From positions 1 through 64,000 of the forward strand of contig JANOHI010000012.1 of NCBI GenBank assembly GCA_031406385.1: 64,000 nt of DNA, in the 5' to 3' direction. The stretch is from JANLQX01 sp031406385. GTDB lineage: Bacteria; Actinomycetota; Acidimicrobiia; Acidimicrobiales; JANYDT01. The notes beneath the pieces were generated by a model that saw nothing but the letters and a program-made list of their open reading frames with translations, ran no database searches and was not told the origin of the DNA. The translations under genes were made by a program, and so were the position numbers. How positions within the stretch are numbered: the stretch's first letter is position 1; each line of letters starts with the position of its first letter. Positions 8,979 through 17,597 of this stretch are shown here, piece by piece.

Positions 8979-9436
8979 TGTTGTTGCCGCGTTGGGTGGC
9001 CGTCAAACGATTCGTCCACGAACTATCCAAAACGACCCGGATGAGCGCGGTCCGCGCCGTCGGCGATGGATGCGTTGTCGCCGTCACGATGAAGCGCCGG
9101 GGAGTGCGACCACTTCTGACCGGTTTGGGCAGTCGCGGCGACGTCATCGATCCGCTCCGGGCACGGCGTGTCGCCCACGCGGCTGATGCGGGGCTGGGCC
9201 TCGTTCCCGTGCGCCCGACCTGTCTGCGACGCTCCTTGGTGCTGCTTCGGGAGTTGCGGCGGCTCGGGCTGGCCGGGACCTTGCATGTCGGCGTGAGGAG
9301 CGAGAATGGAGTGGTGCTGGCGCATGCGTGGATACAGGTCGGCGACGAAGTGGTCAACGATGACCGCGCAGTCACGGACCGTTTCTCGTCGATCGCAGCC
9401 GGGGAGCTCGAAGACCTTCTGCCCCGGTTCACATGA
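8978..9436 (+). CDS. Lasso peptide B2 protease (transglutaminase-like)
   Basis: The 152-aa protein is a McjB C-terminal-type cysteine protease that removes the leader peptide. The catalytic Cys is in RPTCLRRSLVLLRELRRLG (C82), His in LAHAW (H116), and an Asp follows 12 residues later (D128), matching the Cys-His-Asp spacing of McjB. The length fits a stand-alone B2 protein working with a separate B1. It is coupled to kinase and cyclase genes by TGATG and ATGA overlaps. Confidence 0.9.
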   Translation: MLLPRWVAVKRFVHELSKTTRMSAVRAVGDGCVVAVTMKRRGVRPLLTGLGSRGDVIDPLRARRVAHAADAGLGLVPVRPTCLRRSLVLLRELRRLGLAGTLHVGVRSENGVVLAHAWIQVGDEVVNDDRAVTDRFSSIAAGELEDLLPRFT

Positions 9437-11157
9437 GCTTCACGATCGCGACGGCGCGGGGGAGCCGGGCCGTGGAGGCGCTGAGGACCACCAACGCCCA
9501 GCAGGTGGACCAGGGAAGTGTCGCCGTTGTGCAGCACGGAGACGCGGCGGTCGCGTGGTCGACGACCTGTCTTTGGGTCGACGTTCACGACGACGGCGAC
9601 GTGCTCGTTCTGGTTGACGGCATCTTTCACGGCCAGATCGCCCGACGTGGGCGCGCGGCAGCGGTTGCCGAGCGTTTTCGGGCCGTCGGTGACCGCTTCG
9701 CCGCCGGTCTTCTTGGCGATTTCGTCGTCGTCGTGCTCGACAAGAACCGACGACGCATGCTGGAGGCCAGGGATCCCCTGGGCGTACGACCCTGGTATCA
9801 GTCCGACAGCGGCCGTCTGCACGCTGCCGCATCTGACGTTGCGTCGCTCGTCAACCTCTCCTGGGTGAACACGCAGATCAACGAACGACAGGCGATCGAA
9901 TATCTCGCGAATGTCTGGCTGAGCCGTGGCGAAACGCTGTATGCCGGCGTCCGGACGCTCGCGCCCGGCGCCACGTGGGTGTCGCGGACGGACGGAGGCG
10001 ACACGTTCGCGCACCATCGTTGGGATGTGGAGCCCGATGTTGCCATCACTTGGGACGATGCCGCAGAACGGTGCCGGTCCGTGCTGGATGAGGTCGTGAA
10101 GGATCGATTGGATGGATCGTTCCCGGCGACATGCGAGCTGAGCGGCGGTCTCGATTCGTCAGCAGTTGTCGGAACCGTTGTTGGCTTGGACCAACCCGAT
10201 CTTTTGGCGGGCAGGCTGCTGTTCGACGGACCGACTGCCGACGAACGGGAATACTCGACTGCCGTGATCGACCACTGGCACGTGGACTCGATTGGGATGC
10301 CGCCGTGGATACCGACGCCTGCGGAATGGGACCAATTGACGCGTCAGCTCTGTCGACCTGCTCCGGCGCCGAACTTCGTGATGTTCGAAGGCCTGCATGG
10401 AGCCATGCTTGCCAAGGGCCGCCCGGAATGCCTGACAGGGCTCGGTGGCGACGACGCGTTTGTCGCCATGGGGAACGGGAGCCGGATCGTCAGCTCGTTC
10501 CAATTGCGTCAATACAGAACGTTGCGCCAAGTCGCTGCCTGGACGGTGCGCAATCCGCGCGAGTCGTGGCGTGAGGCCGTTCGTCCGACGTTGCGTCGCT
10601 TCTTTCCCAACGACAGCACGCCTCCGTGGGTTCGTAAGGAGGCCGCCGAAGAGGCCGGAATCACCGAACTGCTCCGGCAGCGACCCCGCGCTGTCAGCGG
10701 CATCGCCGCCATCGACGAGCGCCTCGCCAACGTGACATCGGGGTATGACGCCTCGATCCTGGAAGAAGCGGCGGCCATTCAGGATGTGACCGGCCGTCGA
10801 GCCTCACACCCGTTCCTCGACCCTCGAATGATTACGGCGACTTACGGCCTCAATCCATGGTGGCCGACGTATGGGGGACATACCAGAGCGCTTGAGGTCG
10901 CGGCGTTCGCCGACCTCCTCCCCCCGCTCGTCAGCGGAAGGCGGACAAAAGCCGAGTTCTCCGAGGTCTTCTGGGCGCTGCGCCCGGACGAGGCTGAGGC
11001 TTTGAAACTCCGCGACGGAGTGCTAGCGGCCGCCGGTTGGCTCGATCGGACAGGCTTTGATGCGCTGTTGCGCAGCGCCTACGCCGGCGACCCATGGTCT
11101 GCGATACCACTTGCCCAGTGTGTTGCCTTGGACCGGTGGCTGACACAAACCCTGTAG
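9433..11157 (+). CDS. Lasso peptide cyclase (asparagine-synthetase-like, full length)
   Basis: The 574-aa protein has the two-domain asparagine synthetase B layout. The N-terminal glutaminase-like domain (1-195) lacks the nucleophilic Cys at position 2 (it starts MSFT), as expected for lasso cyclases that do not use glutamine. The C-terminal synthetase domain carries the ATP-pyrophosphatase loop ELSGGLDSS (235-243) and a GLGGDDAF segment. It should adenylate the Asp side chain of the core and form the macrolactam with the new N-terminus. It is the last gene of the plus-strand operon, facing the precursor gene. Confidence 0.9.
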   Translation: MSFTIATARGSRAVEALRTTNAQQVDQGSVAVVQHGDAAVAWSTTCLWVDVHDDGDVLVLVDGIFHGQIARRGRAAAVAERFRAVGDRFAAGLLGDFVVVVLDKNRRRMLEARDPLGVRPWYQSDSGRLHAAASDVASLVNLSWVNTQINERQAIEYLANVWLSRGETLYAGVRTLAPGATWVSRTDGGDTFAHHRWDVEPDVAITWDDAAERCRSVLDEVVKDRLDGSFPATCELSGGLDSSAVVGTVVGLDQPDLLAGRLLFDGPTADEREYSTAVIDHWHVDSIGMPPWIPTPAEWDQLTRQLCRPAPAPNFVMFEGLHGAMLAKGRPECLTGLGGDDAFVAMGNGSRIVSSFQLRQYRTLRQVAAWTVRNPRESWREAVRPTLRRFFPNDSTPPWVRKEAAEEAGITELLRQRPRAVSGIAAIDERLANVTSGYDASILEEAAAIQDVTGRRASHPFLDPRMITATYGLNPWWPTYGGHTRALEVAAFADLLPPLVSGRRTKAEFSEVFWALRPDEAEALKLRDGVLAAAGWLDRTGFDALLRSAYAGDPWSAIPLAQCVALDRWLTQTL

Positions 11158-11185
11158 GAGTCAGCGAGACGACGGTAATTGTCGG

Positions 11186-11329
11186 CTACGGCCCGCTTTG
11201 GCCACAGTCGCTCATTCCGCCGACCTGAGTGACGTTCATACCGCCGCCGTCCGGGCAGCTGCCGCCCTGACCAAGGGTGAGGCTGCTGAGGGTACCGAAC
11301 CGCTTCAGTGTGGGTGTCTTATATACCAT
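11186..11329 (-). CDS. Lasso peptide precursor, class III-like (47 aa)
   Basis: Starting at ATG 11329 the product is 47 aa. The leader (1-19) shows the lasso consensus Y3xxP6xL8xxxG12 and has Thr at the -2 position (SSLTL). The predicted core is 28 aa beginning GQGGSCPDGGG. Gly1 and Asp8 can form an 8-residue macrolactam ring. Cys6 in the ring and Cys23 in the tail could form one disulfide, as in class III lasso peptides (BI-32169 also has Cys6 followed by Pro). The start is set by an AGGAG ribosome site 6 nt upstream; an in-frame extension to 11410 lacks one. The gene lies on the opposite strand to the biosynthetic operon, downstream of the exporter. Confidence 0.87.
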   Translation of the reverse strand: MVYKTPTLKRFGTLSSLTLGQGGSCPDGGGMNVTQVGGMSDCGQSGP

Positions 11330-11359
11330 GAGAGTCTCCTGGTCGACGATGATGAAACG

Positions 11360-11388
11360 ACCATACCTGAACCGGCCACTCTCCGCAA
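11360..11388 (-). promoter_or_regulatory. Promoter of the class III-like lasso precursor
   Basis: On the minus strand TTGCGG (11388-11383) and TATGGT (11365-11360) are separated by 17 nt, a good sigma-70-type pair. AGGAG at 11340-11336 then precedes the precursor ATG. The precursor therefore seems to have its own promoter between it and the ABC exporter gene. Confidence 0.6.
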
Positions 11389-11436
11389 CTGATTTTTGTT
11401 GTTCAAGCACACACTGCGTTCCGACGCAGCCTCATA

Positions 11437-13389
11437 TCAGACCGGCTGTTCGGGCTGGTAGGCCGCCGCCTGGAGATTGAACAACCGGGCGTAGGTGCCA
11501 TCGAGTTCGAGCAGCGCCCGATGCGTTCCCGACTCCACGATGTGTCCGGCGTCCAACACATAGATGCGGTCGGCGCTCGAGACGGTGCTGAACCGATGGG
11601 AGATCACAATGACGGCCTTGCCCGCGCACAGCTGCCGAAGGCTGCCGAACAGCGCGGCTTCAGCGTCGGGGTCAAGCGACGATGACGGTTCGTCCAAGAC
11701 GACCAGTGCAGCCTTGCGGAAGAAGGCTCGGGCAATTGCGACCCGCTGCCATTGGCCCAACGAGAGGTCGCGTCCGCCCGTGAACTGGGGGGCAAGAAGT
11801 GTGTCGTATCCGGCCGGGAATTCCTCGAGGAAGTCAGCCGCTCCGGCGTCGCGTGCGGCCTCCCTCACCGCTTCTCGATCATCGGCGTGCTGCCACCGCC
11901 CGAAGCCGATGTTCTCCGCTGCCGAGAAGAAGAAGCGGGTGTAGTCCTGGAAGACGAAGGCCACATGTTCGCGGACGCTCACGTCGTCCATCTGCTGAAC
12001 ATCTGAACCGTTCCACGACACCGTTCCGCGGTCTGCGACATACAGGCCGCCGAGCAGCTTGGCGAGGGTGGTCTTTCCAGACCCATTGGCCCCGACCAGT
12101 GCGATGACTTCACCCGTTCGAACGGTGACGTTCACGTCGACGACAGCGTCGTTCGGAGCATTGGGATAGCGAAACCCGAGTCGGTCGCTGCGAACGGTGA
12201 GCGGTTCGTCGGCGGCAAGATCGAAATGTGCTCGAGCGCTCATCTCGGCCTGACGATTGGCGGCGTCGCCGAGGAATCGGTCGACCTCGTGGAGGAAGGT
12301 TGTGCACTCGAAGATCATGCCGAATCCGCCGATGAGTGATTGCGCTCGTTGCGCCAAGAGCACGATGGCAGCGGCAGCGACCGCACTTTCGGCGATGGTA
12401 ATCGTGCCCTCGTCGAGGAGGCGGATGAGGATCGCAAGCGTGCCGCCCATCACCACTGCGCTGATCAGCCGAGCGATCGTTCCGATCGCGAAGCGGCGGC
12501 GCCCAACTTCGCGAAGCCGCTTGATTCGGGCCGACCACAGCCCTGAGTGTCGGCTGGTGAGGTACGACGCAAGGTTGTAGCCCCGGACCTCCTTGGCGGT
12601 GTCCTTCTGACTCAAGAGGTGAAGGAGGTAGTGGCGCTGTCGCGAGACTTCGGTCTGCTCGACCTCGAAATCGATGTTCAACAGTGTTGCCGCACGCGTC
12701 GCCAGCACGATCGGAAGCGATCCCGCAAGGGCCACGAACAACAGCGCGGGTTGGATCATCGCCAGCGTGATGGCCACGGCAACCATGGCCAGCAGCGACC
12801 CGACCATGCCGATCAACGCCGTTGCGAGTTGCATAGGCCGAAACGTCGAGTTGGCGAGGACTCGCTCGAGCCGGTTGTGAAACGCCGAGCGGTCGAAGTC
12901 GATCAGGTCGGCTGCGGACGCAGCGCGCACAACGTCCTCCTGTGCCTCGCGAGCGAGCAGATCGGTGACCACCTTTTGCAGCTCCCCGCGCGCCAAGTTG
13001 ATGATCGCCGAGATCGTGAGCAGGACAACGACGACCATGGCCCATGGCAGAGCGTCGCCGGCATCGGCGGTCTTGCCGAGGTTGACAACTCTGGTGAGGA
13101 GTTGACGAATCGCTAGGAGCTGAGCGGCCGCCAGCAGCGAGCTGACGAGCTGAAGGACGGCGACAGCGACGAACTCCCGCCTCGCGGCGCGCATGATCAA
13201 CCGTAGGGACGACCGGAGCAAGGCAGGGAACGCTCGGAGCGAGCGTTTCTGCCGAAGGTCGACGAGCTCGTCGTACGTGAAGGTGTCTAGGTCCAACGGT
13301 TCGGGTGCGGCCGCGGTAGTCGCGCCTGAGGAATTGGCCGAAGCATCCTCGGCAGTTCCGGAGACGCCGCTTTTCATAACGTTCGTCAC
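11437..13389 (-). CDS. Lasso peptide ABC exporter (fused membrane and ATPase domains)
   Basis: The 650-aa half-transporter has an N-terminal six-helix membrane region (about 75-370, for example VAVAVLQLVSSLLAAAQLLAI and ALPWAMVVVVLLTISAIINLA). The C-terminal nucleotide-binding domain has Walker A GANGSGKTT (about 431-439), signature LSLGQWQR (about 541) and Walker B LVVLDEPSSSLD. The first Gly of the usual LSGGQ signature is Leu. In lasso loci this type (D protein) exports the mature peptide and gives immunity. The gene is upstream of the precursor on the same strand. A decayed copy of its last 70 codons occurs at 29581-29793. Confidence 0.88.
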   Translation of the reverse strand: MTNVMKSGVSGTAEDASANSSGATTAAAPEPLDLDTFTYDELVDLRQKRSLRAFPALLRSSLRLIMRAARREFVAVAVLQLVSSLLAAAQLLAIRQLLTRVVNLGKTADAGDALPWAMVVVVLLTISAIINLARGELQKVVTDLLAREAQEDVVRAASAADLIDFDRSAFHNRLERVLANSTFRPMQLATALIGMVGSLLAMVAVAITLAMIQPALLFVALAGSLPIVLATRAATLLNIDFEVEQTEVSRQRHYLLHLLSQKDTAKEVRGYNLASYLTSRHSGLWSARIKRLREVGRRRFAIGTIARLISAVVMGGTLAILIRLLDEGTITIAESAVAAAAIVLLAQRAQSLIGGFGMIFECTTFLHEVDRFLGDAANRQAEMSARAHFDLAADEPLTVRSDRLGFRYPNAPNDAVVDVNVTVRTGEVIALVGANGSGKTTLAKLLGGLYVADRGTVSWNGSDVQQMDDVSVREHVAFVFQDYTRFFFSAAENIGFGRWQHADDREAVREAARDAGAADFLEEFPAGYDTLLAPQFTGGRDLSLGQWQRVAIARAFFRKAALVVLDEPSSSLDPDAEAALFGSLRQLCAGKAVIVISHRFSTVSSADRIYVLDAGHIVESGTHRALLELDGTYARLFNLQAAAYQPEQPV

Positions 13390-13508
13390 GGTAGTTCACG
13401 AAGGTCGAATGGCACAGGCGACGGGAACCCGAGGAATGAGCAGCCGTGCCTCTTAAGTGAAGAGCGGGTGTCGCCGATGTTGCCTTCACCTGCGTTGGAA
13501 CGAGTGGT

Positions 13509-16500
13509 ATGAGCATCGATAGGCGAACCGGAAACCCACTGTCGAAAGCGCCGAGAGGCCTATGGCTCGGTGTGATCACCTTGGTTGCCCTGGCCACGCT
13601 CATTCCTGTCATTGACTCAATCGTCAGCACAGTTCGCGTCTCCGCAGCGGCGCCTGAGAGCACTCAGGCTTCACCGGCGGTGTTGACTCCCTCGCCCTAT
13701 TCGGTCGCCCCATGCGGTGTGCTTCGTCCTGCAGATGAGCCCAGTTCCCCGACAATCGTTCTGAAACCCCGTGTCGTATCGGCGTCGATACGCCCCGATG
13801 CGATGGTGTCGTTCGACTCCGGCCTCGTCCTCGTCGATGGTGCAGGTTCGAAGATGATGGGACTCGCCACCGACGGTACGGTGCGCTGGTCCTATGCGAC
13901 CAACACCGATTCTTCAGCCGGGGATAGAGGTTCGCTCGCAGTCGACCCATCCGGTTCGACCTACCGGGTGAAGTACCCGAACGAAGTGCTGAAGCTGAGC
14001 CCGACCGGACAAACGCTGTGGACCGCCACCCTCAGCTCGCCAATCGCACGAATCTTCGGAACAGTAGTGCAGGGAACGTGGCGTGTTGTAGTCGTCACTT
14101 CAACATCGACCCGAGTGCTTTCGATGGCAGGCGCTGACGTTGGCTCAGCACCCGTCAGCGGACGCAGCTCTACACCGACCGGGGACGGCGGACTGTTGGT
14201 CAGCGACGGTACGTACGTCCGAAAGTACCGTCCATCATTCGTCCCTCAATCGGTGTTCGGGTCCCCATACAAGGACAACGACCCCATGCCTGAAGGGGCT
14301 CCGTTGCACTTCTACCAGCAAGGTGACGCGGTCGAGCTGCTTGACGGCCGAATCCTCGTGGGCGACGGAGGTTGGGGAGTTTGGTTGGTGGACAGCCGAG
14401 GGCTCGTTCTCGGTCTCGTGCCCACCGCCGAGCTCGGTGGACTGACGGAACAGCCGAAACTCGTCATCATCGGAAGCGAGCTTTACTACACGGCGGGCGC
14501 CAAGTTCACAAACGATCAAAAGGTGCTGGCGCTGCCGATCAGCGACCTTGTTGCCCGCGCCGTCCAAAATGGTGGAGGCGCCCGACTGGGTTTCGGAGCT
14601 GGGCTCGTTACCTCGGTCGCAGGAAACTACTTCGCACCTGGATCGCCTGCGACGGTAGAGCTCGAGCTCGACGCATGGTGGGGGAGCATCGGCGCCGCAA
14701 GCCTCCAGTACACCGTTCGTCGATCTTCCGAAGTGGCGGCCGACGCTCCCGCGATCACGCAATCCATGGCAATCGCGCCAGGAGCTCGGCAAGCGTTAGC
14801 GCTTCCACCGCCCGTTCCGGGAGCATACGAAGTGGATGCTCGTTTGCTCGTCGACGGAACACCGGTTGGAGCTACCTGCCTCCACTACGCGATCGGTGCA
14901 CCGGGACATTCACTGAACATGGCAACGCTTCCGCCCGGCGCAGATGCCGGTGGACCGAGTGGTCCCCGGGGTGTCGCTTTGGCTGATGAGCTCGGAACTG
15001 GCTCGCACCGGATTACGTTGCATTGGAACCGGTTGCTCGACCCCGCCGGCCTCACGACATTTGACAACTATGACGCCGAGATCAAGGCCGCCGCAGCCGA
15101 GTCGGCAAGGCGGGGAGTGCCATTTAGCGTTCAGCTGGGTGAGGGCGGCGTTGAACGAGCATTCGTCGACAACGGCACATGGGAGAACCGGACCCGCGAG
15201 GTCGTGGCTCATTGGGCGCCGTACGTCGACTATTGGGAGGCCTGGAACGAACCGAACATCACCTTCGGGTCAGCCGCGGCGTATGTGGATCAAGTTCTCG
15301 TACCCTTTCGGCGAGCTGTTCGAGCAGCAGATCCCGGGGCAAGAGTGATCGGCGGCTCTCCGGTCGGCATGTCGATTCAGTATTTTCGCGAGATTGGCCA
15401 GGCTGGCGGTTTCAATTCGATGGATATCGTGGCCATCCATCCATACACCGGGCACAATAGATCCTGGGAAGAGGAGGGCGTGCCGGGTCGGATCCAAGAG
15501 CTCAAGGCGATTCTGACAAGTAACGGCAAGAGTGCGATGCCGATCTGGATAACCGAGTTTGCATTTTGGTCGAATGGTCCGGCCAACTGGTTCGCCCAAG
15601 CAGATAAGAGTGCGCGTGTTGTCATCTGGAACAAAGCACTGGCCAGCGGCGTGTGGCAGTATTTCCTCCCCGAAGGTAGTTGGGGAAATGATGGTGTGAC
15701 GTTTTCGGCAATCGAGACCGGTGGCCCGGTGAAGCCAGCCGCTCTTGCGCTCATGGAGACGAAGAACCAATTGACTGGACGCACCTTCTCCGGGTGGATT
15801 ACGACGAACACTCCGCACACCTATGCTGCCCGCTTCGGTCCGGCGCCCGGCGGGAACGATCAGTTGGTTGTGCTCTGGGCGGACGACCAATCGTTGGATG
15901 GCACGCTGAGCACCGATCGAGCGCTCGACGCAACGCTCATCGACCAGTACGGAGCGAGCGGACCCCTCGCCCTATCGGAAACGGAAACGAAGCTTACGTT
16001 CCGGTCATCGGTGCAGTATGTGCGACTTCCCGCCGACGCCGATCTGAGTATCAGCGCGGGGTCCGCATGGGGCAAGAACCTGGCCGCAACCGAGGCGGGC
16101 GGCGTGGCGGTCGCCTCGAGTAGCAGCCCTTGGAACCCGCCGTCGGCCGCCATCGACGGCATCGCTGACGCTCGCGGCGTTGGAGAATTCCCTGGTTCAC
16201 CCGCGTGGGCGTCGGCGGTTGGCGATCCGCTGCCAACGTTGACGGTCACGTTGTCACCATCGGCTTCTGTGAACACGGTGTTGTTCTCGACTGCCGGTTT
16301 GGGGAGCGTGCTTTCCGGTGTGCGCGACATCGATGTTGAGGTCCAAGCGTCTGACGGCACGTGGGCGTATGTCGGCGGTGTGCGCGATCTGTTCTTCGAG
16401 CGCGCCTCTGCCATCACATTCCCAGCGAGAACCGCCAAGGCCGTGCGTCTCAAAGTCTTGCGGGTGAACTTCAGTGGTTATGCGGGAGGCGCAAAGCCTT

Positions 16501-17513
16501 GGTTCTGGCCGCCGCCGGGCAGCCCGGATCTCGAACTTCCGGGATACGCGCTCTATGGCCCGGCGATCATCCGAGAGCTCGAGGTGTATGCCGCGACAGC
16601 TACAGGCCCGGCGCCTGCGACGACCACGTCATCAAGCTCTACGACTACGACCTTCGGAACATCGACCACGACGTCGCTGATCCCGCCGAGCACCACGAGC
16701 AGCACTGTGGCCCCTGCACCTTCTACGAGCGTGCTCACGGTTCCGGGTGTGGTGAGCACGATCGGACCGACGAGCTCTGTGGCGCCGTCAGTCACGCCGT
16801 CATCCATACCCTCGACAACGTCCACTTCGCTCACGCCGAGCAGTTCCACGTCAGCTCCACCGACCACGACCACTGCACCGAGCTCGTCGACCACGACCAC
16901 ACCACCGACCACCACCACTGCACCGAGCACCACCACTGCACCGACCACGACCACACCGACCACGACCACTCCACCGACCACGACCACTCCACCGACCACC
17001 AGCGCACCGACCACGACCACTCCGCCGGCCACGAGCGCACCGGCCCTGACAGTCCCGGTGTACGTGTACACGCCGCCCCCGGGACAGACGTCACTGAGGC
17101 TGCCGCCACTTTCGCCTCCCGAGCCCGTCGGGAATCCTGCTCCGCCATCCTCGACCAGTACGCCAACGACGATCACGAGCATTCCCGAGCCTCTGGTCTT
17201 TGCCACGGGCCGTACCGATGTGATTGTGACAAACACCTTAAATGCCGCGGGAGTGACTTCGGCGGTGCCGACCTCCACCAGCGCCAAGCGAAGGACATCC
17301 ACGACGATTCCGTCGTTGCTCCCCCTGGTTCCGGCGCGCAAGGAATCCGCAAGCAAAACTCTTCCTCGCAAAGCGAGCCCGACAACGACGGCCCCGAAGG
17401 CCAAGAGGAAGGCCGCAGCGACCTCATCGCGCGCTGCGTCCCGCAAAGCCGTTCGCCAGACGACCCGGACCACGTCTCGTTCAACAACACGCGTCTCCAC
17501 TCCGAATCGCTGA
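13509..17513 (+). CDS. Secreted multidomain glycoside hydrolase-like protein with Thr-rich tract
   Basis: The 1334-aa protein has an N-terminal signal/anchor helix (GLWLGVITLVALATLIPVI, about 18-36), then a PQQ-propeller-like repeat region (about 90-340, with LATDGTVRWSYA). A clan-A glycosidase-like barrel follows, with the probable acid/base Glu581 in WNEPN and nucleophile Glu683 in WITEF, arranged as in GH5/GH39-type enzymes. A discoidin-like beta domain (about 865-1020) comes next, then a Thr/Ser/Pro tract (about 1036-1178) and an Arg/Lys-rich tail. It probably acts outside the cell on the surface polysaccharide made by neighbouring genes. It is transcribed divergently from the exporter. 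Confidence 0.72.
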   Translation: MSIDRRTGNPLSKAPRGLWLGVITLVALATLIPVIDSIVSTVRVSAAAPESTQASPAVLTPSPYSVAPCGVLRPADEPSSPTIVLKPRVVSASIRPDAMVSFDSGLVLVDGAGSKMMGLATDGTVRWSYATNTDSSAGDRGSLAVDPSGSTYRVKYPNEVLKLSPTGQTLWTATLSSPIARIFGTVVQGTWRVVVVTSTSTRVLSMAGADVGSAPVSGRSSTPTGDGGLLVSDGTYVRKYRPSFVPQSVFGSPYKDNDPMPEGAPLHFYQQGDAVELLDGRILVGDGGWGVWLVDSRGLVLGLVPTAELGGLTEQPKLVIIGSELYYTAGAKFTNDQKVLALPISDLVARAVQNGGGARLGFGAGLVTSVAGNYFAPGSPATVELELDAWWGSIGAASLQYTVRRSSEVAADAPAITQSMAIAPGARQALALPPPVPGAYEVDARLLVDGTPVGATCLHYAIGAPGHSLNMATLPPGADAGGPSGPRGVALADELGTGSHRITLHWNRLLDPAGLTTFDNYDAEIKAAAAESARRGVPFSVQLGEGGVERAFVDNGTWENRTREVVAHWAPYVDYWEAWNEPNITFGSAAAYVDQVLVPFRRAVRAADPGARVIGGSPVGMSIQYFREIGQAGGFNSMDIVAIHPYTGHNRSWEEEGVPGRIQELKAILTSNGKSAMPIWITEFAFWSNGPANWFAQADKSARVVIWNKALASGVWQYFLPEGSWGNDGVTFSAIETGGPVKPAALALMETKNQLTGRTFSGWITTNTPHTYAARFGPAPGGNDQLVVLWADDQSLDGTLSTDRALDATLIDQYGASGPLALSETETKLTFRSSVQYVRLPADADLSISAGSAWGKNLAATEAGGVAVASSSSPWNPPSAAIDGIADARGVGEFPGSPAWASAVGDPLPTLTVTLSPSASVNTVLFSTAGLGSVLSGVRDIDVEVQASDGTWAYVGGVRDLFFERASAITFPARTAKAVRLKVLRVNFSGYAGGAKPWFWPPPGSPDLELPGYALYGPAIIRELEVYAATATGPAPATTTSSSSTTTTFGTSTTTSLIPPSTTSSTVAPAPSTSVLTVPGVVSTIGPTSSVAPSVTPSSIPSTTSTSLTPSSSTSAPPTTTTAPSSSTTTTPPTTTTAPSTTTAPTTTTPTTTTPPTTTTPPTTSAPTTTTPPATSAPALTVPVYVYTPPPGQTSLRLPPLSPPEPVGNPAPPSSTSTPTTITSIPEPLVFATGRTDVIVTNTLNAAGVTSAVPTSTSAKRRTSTTIPSLLPLVPARKESASKTLPRKASPTTTAPKAKRKAAATSSRAASRKAVRQTTRTTSRSTTRVSTPNR
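16615..17040 (+). repeat. Low-complexity ACG/ACC triplet tract encoding a Thr/Ser/Pro linker
   Basis: Irregular tandem runs of ACGACC and CACCGACC triplets encode mostly Thr with Ser, Pro and Ala, about residues 1036-1178 of the large secreted protein. The same DNA read in other frames gives long His/Asp-rich or Val-rich open frames, which are artefacts. Such tracts serve as extended, possibly O-glycosylated, cell-wall-spanning linkers and are prone to length changes. Confidence 0.8.
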
Positions 17514-17597
17514 CGATCCACCAGCCGAGTTCGAAGGCAACTACTATGCACACCTACGGACTGGAATCAACCTGCCAACCCTAAACACCTAGATGTC

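Noticed and set aside
12110..13663. 517-codon minus-strand frame across the exporter gene
   Set aside because: It overlaps the ABC exporter completely in another frame and has no family similarity.
16615..17040. Repeat tract considered as a CRISPR array
   Set aside because: Units are irregular triplets without constant repeats and unique spacers, and they are coding.
16361..17584. Long His/Asp-rich plus-strand frame and a Val-rich minus-strand frame over 16553-17551
   Set aside because: Both arise from the ACG/ACC triplet tract read in other frames; the 1334-aa frame carries the recognised domains.
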